This document shows, one piece after another, positions 23,602-29,176 of a DNA stretch of 29,176 nt; the first letter of the stretch is position 1; the number at the start of each line of letters is the position of its first letter. The notes under the pieces are model-generated. The model was not told the origin of the DNA. It searched no databases and worked only from the letters and a program-made list of their open reading frames with translations. Position numbers and translations under genes: made by a program. The stretch is from Candidatus Mesolinea sp. (GTDB lineage Bacteria; Chloroflexota; Anaerolineae; Anaerolineales; Anaerolineaceae): the NCBI GenBank assembly GCA_003445715.1, contig DMCS01000086.1, forward strand, positions 1-29,176, written 5' to 3'.

Positions 23602-25839
23602 TCAAACTTCTAAAAGCGTCTTGTTCCAGGTATCCAGCGGCAGCTGAATACCGCCCTTGAGCGTCCATTCCATCAGCACCTGCGGGTCTATGCCAAAAGG
23701 CAGCAGCACGCTCCCGCCGGCTTTGGCCAGCAATTCCAGATACTTGTGCTGATCTACCTTGGCAGGGTCCACCTGCCCGCCCAATTCCCAGGCATAGACG
23801 TCCGGCTCACCCTGCATGAACAGGAAGCGCACACGCTGCCCTGGGCGGATCTGCATGCCGGCAGCTTGCAGCTGGCGCGCAGCTCGCACCGAAGCCGTCG
23901 CGCTCTTGTAAGCCTCCAAGGTGTAGCTGACTTTGCCATTTACCACCAAGAGCTCCGGCGGCACCTGGCTTTGCTTCAACCTCTTGACGGCTTGCTCATA
24001 CATGTGGAAAGCTGCATGCAAAGCCGCTGGCAGCTCGGCGCGGGTTTTTGCTTTGCCTAAGCATGTGAGCATCTCGGTCTGCACCTGGGCGATCCAGCGC
24101 GGGGTATCCCGCCGGCGGGCTTCCAAGCCGCGCACTTTGATCTCGCCGCTCTGGAAGACGCCAAAATAGCGGTTGGGGATGGGCACACGCGGGTCGGTTT
24201 TGGAGGGCAAAAAAGCCACCCAGCGGTAAATGCCATCCAGGGCAATCGCCAGGCCCGTGCGGCTGGAAATCTTGTGCATCACATCTTCAAAATGCTCCGG
24301 CTTGCTGCAACCCTTTTTCTTCAGCCAAAGGGCATCCACATACATGTGCAACACTTCGAAGCCTTCTTCCTCGGCCACCTCTTTGGCGCGCAACAGCACC
24401 TCGCGCCCGCCCTTAGTAACTGCTTCGTGCGCTTCAATGCGCCCATAACGCGCATTTTTGTAGCCCAAAAAACCAAAACACACCACCAGCAGCCATTTTA
24501 GTGCCGCAGAGCGCGCTTTTAGCGTCTTTGCCATGGGGTGATCGGGTGGATAGGAGCGGGCTTTTACCTTAAGCGCCACACGCTTTTCATAGATAGGCTT
24601 GAGCGTCAGTGGCACCACGCCCAGCTCTTCGCTGGCTGGCGTGAGCACATCCGGCAGCGGTACCTCTGGGGAAATATTGCCATGGATGATGACCGCCGGG
24701 TACATGGAGACGAAATCAACCTCAGCTACGTCACTATGCAGCCCCACTTTGGGCTGGTAGATCATCCCGCCGCGGTCAGATTGGATCAGCTGCAGCCCGC
24801 TTTTGAATTCCTCCACCTGGCGCTTTTGATAGGGCACCAGAATGTCTTTTTGCAGCGCGGTGATCACTTGCATGGCAGAGATGCCCTGGCCGGGTGAGAC
24901 GCGCGCCGCTTTCTCAATTGGCAGGGTAGTAACGCGCGCCATCTCTAATGTGCCGGCTAAGCTGTAATCGGACCACATCATCGCGGATTTGCGGTCAACG
25001 TGGCAGCGCCCAAACAAGTGCGCTTCTTCCGGCCGGTAAATGATATGGCCGTACGAAAAATAGGTGATTTCTTTCTGCCAACGCACCGGCCGGCTGGGGT
25101 CGCGGTTGAGTGCCAAGGGAATACCTAACTTCTCCGATTGCCGCAGCAAGAAGGGCAGCAGCCAGCTATCTCCCCAATCCGTCACTAAAATATCTGGGTC
25201 ATAAGCCGAAAGCGCGGCATCGATGGTGTGCAGATAACTACCGTGTTCATCCAGCGGCAGGCTCTGGCTAAAGCGGTCCGAGCGCAGGTTGAGCGCCTGC
25301 GCTGCGCTGTGCGTGGGGTCCACGTCAGGCATAAGCTCCAGAATGCGCAAAGGCGGCAGCGCGGGCATCACATCCCAGCGGCTGTTCTGCGTCTCGAGAG
25401 ACTGAATGCGGTTTTGGCTGTCGGCTTCCAGCTGGCACAGCGCTAACGGAAAGGCGCCATAGCGCGCAATGTAACGCGTGCTAATGGTCACATCCGCGTT
25501 GTACCAGATCAGGGTGGGGAATTGGTCTTCCAGCCGATGGAAAAGCTCCACTTGGTGGGCAGGTGTATCCACATCGATCGCTAGCACGTCAACCGGATCC
25601 GCTACAAAGACGTCTTGCTTTTGCTGACGGGCGAGTTTGGTGACGCCTGGCTCTTTACGCAGCGCCTTCCATAGGCAGCGCAGGTCATCAGATGCGCCGG
25701 CAGCGTAAAACGTGACCGGAAAGCGCTGGGTAAAACAGACGCGGCTGTCATCGCTTTCCGAGATAAACCATAGCGTCAGACCGTCCTGCTGGTTGAGGTA
25801 CAGGTCCAGCAGCCATCCACGGAAGGTTTGACTGCTCAT
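23602..25839 (-). CDS. Divergent family-B DNA polymerase (PolB2-like), probable SOS polymerase
   Basis: The 745-aa protein has motif A EVDFVSMYPAVI (373-384, catalytic D375), the fingers/motif B region KWLLVVCFGFLGYKNARYG (448-466; K448 kept, but the usual NSxYG is VCFG) and motif C HMYVDALW (498-505), where the first Asp of DTD is Tyr500 and the metal-binding second Asp is kept as D502. The exonuclease half is eroded: ILELMPDVD replaces DxE, while DWGDSWLLPFL (221-231) is the remnant of Exo II. A polymerase without proofreading fits translesion synthesis. Its ATG overlaps the stop of the preceding gene (ATGA), so translation is coupled. Assignment to PolB is firm; activity is inferred. Confidence 0.85.
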   Translation of the reverse strand: MSSQTFRGWLLDLYLNQQDGLTLWFISESDDSRVCFTQRFPVTFYAAGASDDLRCLWKALRKEPGVTKLARQQKQDVFVADPVDVLAIDVDTPAHQVELFHRLEDQFPTLIWYNADVTISTRYIARYGAFPLALCQLEADSQNRIQSLETQNSRWDVMPALPPLRILELMPDVDPTHSAAQALNLRSDRFSQSLPLDEHGSYLHTIDAALSAYDPDILVTDWGDSWLLPFLLRQSEKLGIPLALNRDPSRPVRWQKEITYFSYGHIIYRPEEAHLFGRCHVDRKSAMMWSDYSLAGTLEMARVTTLPIEKAARVSPGQGISAMQVITALQKDILVPYQKRQVEEFKSGLQLIQSDRGGMIYQPKVGLHSDVAEVDFVSMYPAVIIHGNISPEVPLPDVLTPASEELGVVPLTLKPIYEKRVALKVKARSYPPDHPMAKTLKARSAALKWLLVVCFGFLGYKNARYGRIEAHEAVTKGGREVLLRAKEVAEEEGFEVLHMYVDALWLKKKGCSKPEHFEDVMHKISSRTGLAIALDGIYRWVAFLPSKTDPRVPIPNRYFGVFQSGEIKVRGLEARRRDTPRWIAQVQTEMLTCLGKAKTRAELPAALHAAFHMYEQAVKRLKQSQVPPELLVVNGKVSYTLEAYKSATASVRAARQLQAAGMQIRPGQRVRFLFMQGEPDVYAWELGGQVDPAKVDQHKYLELLAKAGGSVLLPFGIDPQVLMEWTLKGGIQLPLDTWNKTLLEV

Positions 25840-26270
25840 GGTGCCTCTTCAAACGAGGTGTAGGAGATAGAAATAGCTGGATCTGGTTGCATAACTTGCA
25901 GGTTTTTGGCTTCGGGCTGGGGTGCCTCCTGCGGACCTAAGCTTTCCAGCGTTTCATTGAGCAGCTGCAAAAAACGGGCTTCTTTGCCAGAATTAAGCTG
26001 CACTTGTGGGTCAGTAGATGCCTCGGCTTGAGCAACCTGCCTTTGCAGTGCTTTGAGCTCCCTGTAGACCTCCAGCAGAATGGCGATCAGGTACATATCC
26101 AGCGGATAGAGATTGGAAGCGTAAGAAGCCTCTGCCAAATGCTGGCGGGAAAGTACCAACAGTTCCTCCAGCAAAAGCTGGTCGTCTTTGCGCAGGGCGC
26201 GTTCAAAGCGTTTGAGGGCAGCTTCTTCCTGCAGCCAGGTTTGGGTAATGGATGCAATTGTGCGGCTCAT
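25836..26270 (-). CDS. Small helical protein of the polymerase cassette, unknown function
   Basis: The 144-aa acidic protein is predicted almost all helical in its first 90 residues (TWLQEEAALKRFERALRK, LYPLDMYLIAILLEVYRELKALQRQVAQ), with a low-complexity Gln/Pro/Glu-rich tail. It has no membrane segment and no catalytic motif. AAAGGAG precedes the ATG, 12 nt after the RecA-like gene, and its stop overlaps the polymerase start. Its place between the RecA-like and polymerase genes suggests an adaptor or stabilising subunit; this is inference only. Confidence 0.75.
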   Translation of the reverse strand: MSRTIASITQTWLQEEAALKRFERALRKDDQLLLEELLVLSRQHLAEASYASNLYPLDMYLIAILLEVYRELKALQRQVAQAEASTDPQVQLNSGKEARFLQLLNETLESLGPQEAPQPEAKNLQVMQPDPAISISYTSFEEAP

Positions 26271-26282
26271 AAAAGCTCCTTT

Positions 26283-26852
26283 CTATGCAAAAAGCGTCGG
26301 CTGCAAGCCTTGTTCAGCGGGCAGCGCGGGCGGTTCTTCCCAGTGCGCGTCCGAAGATGAGCGCAGCTGGTCCAAAAAGTATGCGCGCGCAGCAGAAATC
26401 GGCGGCACAGGCTTGGCGCTTACCACCACGGGGGCGCTCTGGCCCAGCAGCCGTAGGCAAGTCAGACTGCGCGTGAGCAGGCGCTGGCTGTCTTTCAGCT
26501 CCACATCTTCATCCAGGAAGGTAGCCAGCAAATCCAGCACAATCAGCGGTTCGCGGGGTGGCGCTGCAGCAACGGCTTCCAACATGGCCAGCACCTGATA
26601 GCAGGTGAATGCCCGCGAGAGGCGGATATTTGCCATTACGGCGGCTGGGTCGGAGGTGTAGGGGCGGATGATTTTAGCCACCGCATACATGTTCGAGCGA
26701 TTACCGCAATCCAGAATGGTGACGCGCTGCTTGAGCGCCAAGGCGGCCACGAGCTCCAACATCTTCTCTGTGAGCGCGTGCTGTCCGATAACCACCAGCA
26801 AGCCAGTGGGTAAGGGGTCCTTAAAGGGAATTAAGCTGAAATCCGTGTCCAT
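26283..26852 (-). CDS. RecA/RadA-like accessory protein without Walker A, with clamp-binding-like tail
   Basis: The 189-aa protein resembles the core of RecA/RadA paralogues: LLVVIGQHALTEKMLELVAALA where the P-loop should be (no GK[TS]), VTILDCGNRSNMYAVAKII, NIRLSRAFTCYQVLAMLEAV (compare the 'ARAF..YQ' segment of RadA/Rad51 proteins) and Walker-B-like PLIVLDLLATFL. The C-terminus ends QPTLFA, close to the beta-clamp-binding consensus QL[SD]LF. This echoes ImuA, the RecA-like partner of ImuB in SOS mutasomes. The frame also has an ATG at 26858, but TATAAT ends exactly there, so the second ATG at 26852 is preferred and the transcript would be leaderless. ATP hydrolysis looks unlikely. Confidence 0.75.
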   Translation of the reverse strand: MDTDFSLIPFKDPLPTGLLVVIGQHALTEKMLELVAALALKQRVTILDCGNRSNMYAVAKIIRPYTSDPAAVMANIRLSRAFTCYQVLAMLEAVAAAPPREPLIVLDLLATFLDEDVELKDSQRLLTRSLTCLRLLGQSAPVVVSAKPVPPISAARAYFLDQLRSSSDAHWEEPPALPAEQGLQPTLFA

Positions 26853-26858
26853 ATTCAT

Positions 26859-26886
26859 ATTATATAGAATATTTGTTCTATGTCAA
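26859..26886 (-). promoter_or_regulatory. Consensus promoter of the polymerase cassette
   Basis: TTGACA (26881-26886), a 16-nt spacer and TATAAT (26859-26864) are both perfect. TATAAT ends 6 nt before the ATG at 26852, so the mRNA should be leaderless. The spacer is wholly occupied by an operator, so the promoter must be shut when that site is bound. Confidence 0.85.
26865..26880. promoter_or_regulatory. LexA-type SOS box 1 inside the promoter spacer
   Basis: TAGAATATTTGTTCTA has perfect 5-bp inverted arms (TAGAA/TTCTA) and differs from the GAAC-N4-GTTC box known for LexA of Gram-positive bacteria and Chloroflexi at one base (GAAT-N4-GTTC). It lies exactly between -35 and -10. Confidence 0.75.
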
Positions 26887-26895
26887 GGGGTTTTA

Positions 26896-26911
26896 TAGAA
26901 CACTTGTACTA
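26896..26911. promoter_or_regulatory. LexA-type SOS box 2 upstream of the promoter
   Basis: TAGAACACTTGTACTA matches box 1 at most positions and GAAC-N4-GTTC with one change (GTAC). Its centre lies 31 bp from that of box 1, about three helical turns, which would place two repressor dimers on the same face. Confidence 0.65.
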
Positions 26912-27034
26912 TTTACATGGCTCAATTTTAGCCTCAGGGTCAGGGGGGTGGGGACCAAAGTATATCGGATGGCTACATAAAACGCTTTGAGTATAATGAG
27001 GTGCGAAAACCGTTTCACGGTGAGGTGCGAATCG

Positions 27035-27448
27035 ATGACAACTATAAAAGGTAACGAAAGTGGGGCGGTCATCCGTAGCCGCTTGAGTAAATCTATTGTG
27101 AAAGCGCTGCGGCTGCTCATGCAAAAACAAAAGCCAGACTCAGAGAGCCGCGATTTGGCAGCTTATATTATCTTGGCATTAGAGAAAATCGCTGAGTCTG
27201 TCGAAACCACCGCCAGTGCTTGGGAGAAACGGGATTACTGGCTAAAAGCTGATCGTTTTCGCCAGGAGTGGGCTTGGTGTGAAGCCAGAAGCCAAGCTTT
27301 GGCAGCCGCACTGCGGGTAGATGACTGGGCGGGTGTAGCACAAGAATTAGCGCTGATTGGCCAGGCGCTGAGTGGGGTGGAGGTGAGCGCTAATAACCGC
27401 ATTGGGAAGCCTTGGGTTGGTGCATGGAAAAAATTCTCTCAGCGATAA
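27035..27448 (+). CDS. Small conserved protein of unknown function, divergent from the polymerase cassette
   Basis: The frame opens at 26987, but the ATG at 27035 is preferred because GGTGAGGTG lies seven bases upstream. It has 137 aa. A basic N-terminus (SGAVIRSRLSKSIVKALRLLMQK) leads into two long helices (AAYIILALEKIAESVETTASAWEKRDYWLKADRFRQEWAWCEARSQALAAALR in pieces) with many Trp and Arg residues. No membrane segment and no known motif. A TATAAT at 26992-26997 could be its -10 box. It is transcribed away from the SOS-type operon; the shared 183-bp region makes co-regulation possible. Function unknown. Confidence 0.65.
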   Translation: MTTIKGNESGAVIRSRLSKSIVKALRLLMQKQKPDSESRDLAAYIILALEKIAESVETTASAWEKRDYWLKADRFRQEWAWCEARSQALAAALRVDDWAGVAQELALIGQALSGVEVSANNRIGKPWVGAWKKFSQR

Positions 27449-27531
27449 GAGTAATTGGATCTTGAATCATTTGGTTTCCAGGCTTTTGCATAAGTGGGTG
27501 AGGAGAAAAATATGATTTAGGTTTATGGTTA

Positions 27532-27549
27532 TGATAAGTATCATTATCA
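27532..27549. repeat. Inverted repeat TGATAA-N6-TTATCA
   Basis: Perfect 6-bp arms surround six bases. It recalls a Fur-type metal-regulator box (GATAATGATAATCATTATC) but is shorter, and no gene starts close by. Confidence 0.4.
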
Positions 27550-27955
27550 GAAGCATTGATTTACTCAAGAAAGGTGCTCTACTAGGGTGATCTGCGCTAA
27601 AGCTAACATTCTTATCATTTGCACTGATGTGATGATTACAAGTTGAAATTTATAATCTGTATTCGTATTTGCTAAAGATTCGCTCTGAGTAAATATCTTT
27701 CTACAAATCATTGGTCATAAAATTCGACCCTTACCCACTTCCCTTTTCAATAATTGCTTTTTATAAATAACCGCAATATAAAACCAACCATTCTTTAGTC
27801 AGATAGATGTGCATAATAAGTTTAGAGGGAACTTACCAGCGATTGAAATGGGCATATCTTCGTATAATTATCAACAACTATACGCAATACACAGGTATTT
27901 TAAAGGCTAATATCTAATATATACTTAATTTATCAAAACCATATAGTAAAATGGG

Positions 27956-27961
27956 TATAAT
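27956..27961 (+). promoter_or_regulatory. -10 box of the recombinase gene, leaderless
   Basis: TATAAT ends 6 nt before the ATG at 27968, so the transcript should start at the start codon. No Shine-Dalgarno and no clear -35 are visible. Confidence 0.55.
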
Positions 27962-27967
27962 ATAATT

Positions 27968-28945
27968 ATGCCAGAAAACCTGACTATCCAGCAAGTCATC
28001 GAGCGCTACCTTACTTCTGTGAGCCTCTCCCGCAGTGCGAATACCGCACGCACCTATCGCAACGCGATGAAATTATTCACCACAGTGCTCTCAGTCCATC
28101 AGTTCAACCCTGAGCAAGATCTCATCACAAGATTAGGTGAAGAACCAGTGGTCTGGATGACAACGGCTCTCAAGGATTACTCAGCGCATACCGAGCAATG
28201 TTACCTAACGGCAACCGTAGGTTTATATGAGTACATTGCTGGTGAAGCTTTAGCGCCGATCAACTTACCGCGCGTTCGACTGCTTATCAAACAGCGCGCC
28301 CGCAAACCCGGCATTCGCCTGCCGCAATTCCCTAAATCAGATATCGAAACCGTGTTGGAATACGCCCTTAACCTCAACCAGAAGGAGACAGCCAGTGAAG
28401 CCGAGCGCTTGATTAACCTACGTGACCGCGCTTTTCTGCTCACTTTAGCCGATACCGGCTTGCGTGTGCATGAGGCTTGCAATCTGCGCCGCGGTGATAT
28501 CGACTGGCACGAGAGCCGTGCAGTGATTATTGGTAAAGGCAACCGCGAAGCCGTGCTGCGCATCTCCCGCCGTAGTCTGCAAGCCATAAAGGATTACTTG
28601 AATGCACGAGCAAGTCTGGATGGCAGCGGTGCCAAAGCCCTGAGTTCATTGCCCGTTTTCGCCCGGCATGATAAAGGCAGCGGAAAGAAGGTCAAACCCA
28701 TTTCCACCACCACCGGTCGCGAGATTGTCAACCAACGGGTACGTGAGGCGCTTGGCGAGGAAGCTGTGGGTACCATCACCCCCCACTCCTTCCGGCATTA
28801 CTTTGTAACCACGATCTTGCTTGCCTCCGGCAACCTCAAGTTAGCCCAGGAGCTCGCCCGTCATCAGAACATCGCTGTAACTCAGCGTTATAGCCACCTG
28901 AGCGATGAGGAACTTGACCGAAAATATATGGAAATCTTTGATTGA
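27968..28945 (+). CDS. Tyrosine recombinase of the XerC/XerD type
   Basis: The 325-aa protein has an N-terminal SAM-like DNA-binding domain (about 1-105) and a C-terminal catalytic domain with all key residues: R166 in TGLRVHEA, K190 in GKGNREAV, H273 and R276 in TPHSFRHYFVT, H299 in ARHQNIAVTQRY and nucleophile Y308. The length and lack of extra domains fit a Xer chromosome-dimer resolvase or a mobile-element integrase; I cannot tell which. No dif site or att pair is visible. A TATAAT box ends six bases before the ATG, so it is leaderless. Confidence 0.92.
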   Translation: MPENLTIQQVIERYLTSVSLSRSANTARTYRNAMKLFTTVLSVHQFNPEQDLITRLGEEPVVWMTTALKDYSAHTEQCYLTATVGLYEYIAGEALAPINLPRVRLLIKQRARKPGIRLPQFPKSDIETVLEYALNLNQKETASEAERLINLRDRAFLLTLADTGLRVHEACNLRRGDIDWHESRAVIIGKGNREAVLRISRRSLQAIKDYLNARASLDGSGAKALSSLPVFARHDKGSGKKVKPISTTTGREIVNQRVREALGEEAVGTITPHSFRHYFVTTILLASGNLKLAQELARHQNIAVTQRYSHLSDEELDRKYMEIFD

Positions 28946-29003
28946 CTCACTTAATGGTATGATATTCTCCGATTAAACCAGCGGAGGTATTGAATCTCAC
29001 ATC

Positions 29004-29176
29004 ATGACGGATTATCGCATTCATTCTCACCCCATTTTGCACGATAATTCAAAACCAACCATTCCCTTTTATTGGAAAAATCAACAGTTTTTTGCAAAGC
29101 CCGGCGAAATGATCGCTTCAGCCTTGTACGCCAATGGAATTCGCATCTTTAGCCATCACCCTAAAGACAATGCCCC
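29004..29176 (+). CDS. 2Fe-2S-domain protein of FAD-dependent oxidoreductase type (partial, cut by window end)
   Basis: Only 57 codons are present. MTDYRIHSHPILHDN..., then PGEMIASALYANGIRIFSHHPKDNAP, matches the N-terminus of the 2Fe-2S subunit or domain found in sarcosine oxidase alpha, HcnA-type and opine/proline dehydrogenases (compare 'GEMISSALFANGIRIFGHH'). The iron-sulphur cysteines would lie just beyond the window. GGAGG ends 16 nt before the ATG, which is long; a non-standard ATT start nearer to it is possible. The full protein may be a fused Fer2/FAD enzyme. Confidence 0.75.
   Translation, partial: MTDYRIHSHPILHDNSKPTIPFYWKNQQFFAKPGEMIASALYANGIRIFSHHPKDNA

Larger units (their letters stand above)
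27449..27967. other. AT-rich intergenic region without a gene
   Basis: About 520 bases rich in A and T, with stop codons in all frames. A ribosome-binding-like GAGGAG at about 27500 precedes only ATG-ATT-TAG. I see one inverted repeat (27532-27549) and the integrase promoter at the right end, nothing else I can support. It may be a decayed gene or an old insertion. Confidence 0.55.

Noticed and set aside
27532..27549. Fur box
   Set aside because: Arms are only 6 bp, the centre is not symmetrical and no metal-transport gene starts nearby.
1..29176. CRISPR array, prophage or toxin-antitoxin pair
   Set aside because: No regularly spaced repeats, no phage structural or lysis genes (the 'holin' is a YvlD-type chromosomal protein) and no recognisable toxin family.

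Overview
The window looks like a chromosomal segment of a Chloroflexota bacterium, most likely class Anaerolineae. This rests on gene content: several conserved proteins of unknown function in a style I associate with that class, a GH57/GH13 pair, an SCP2-type thiolase, a Fur-independent housekeeping set, and a Gram-positive-like SOS box of the GAAC-N4-GTTC type. Nothing taxonomic such as a 16S gene is present, so the assignment is an inference.

Layout. 1-133 holds a possible insertion-sequence end and a terminator. 134-2705 (minus strand) holds a small YvlD-type membrane protein, tRNA-Arg(TCT) and two unknown proteins. 2706-3052 is an AT-rich gap with a short repeated motif. 3053-6181 (minus) is an ftsZ locus with a TIM-barrel-like unknown protein upstream and two small proteins downstream, one of them tail-anchored. 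6269-8572 (plus) holds an NAD-binding epimerase/NmrA-like protein and a GH57 glycosidase, convergent with a 1142-aa GH13 protein (8569-11997). 12139-15924 holds a thiolase, a metal-dependent cyclase/hydrolase, a response-regulator-like protein and 6-phosphofructokinase. 15926-22161 (minus) is housekeeping: ftsY-prfB (with the RF2 programmed frameshift), and tRNA-Leu(TAG)-tig-clpP-HAD phosphatase-rlmN. 22269-23592 (plus) holds a membrane protein and a DUF72 protein. 27968-28945 is a Xer-type tyrosine recombinase, and the window ends inside a 2Fe-2S-domain protein.

The most interesting part is 23602-26911. Three tightly packed minus-strand genes encode (i) a RecA/RadA-like protein that has lost its Walker A motif and ends in a beta-clamp-binding-like QPTLF tail, (ii) a small helical protein, and (iii) a family-B DNA polymerase with altered motifs B and C and no recognisable exonuclease I motif. 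The operon is driven by a consensus promoter (TTGACA-16-TATAAT) whose whole spacer is a LexA-type palindrome. A second related palindrome lies 31 bp upstream. I infer an SOS-induced translesion or mutagenesis cassette, analogous in logic to ImuA-ImuB-DnaE2 but built on a PolB2-like polymerase. A small divergent gene of unknown function (27035-27448) may belong to it.

A second theme is translation without leaders. Four genes (6269, 17925, 26852, 27968) have a TATAAT box ending only 6-9 nt before the start codon and no Shine-Dalgarno sequence. This also decides the start of two of them.
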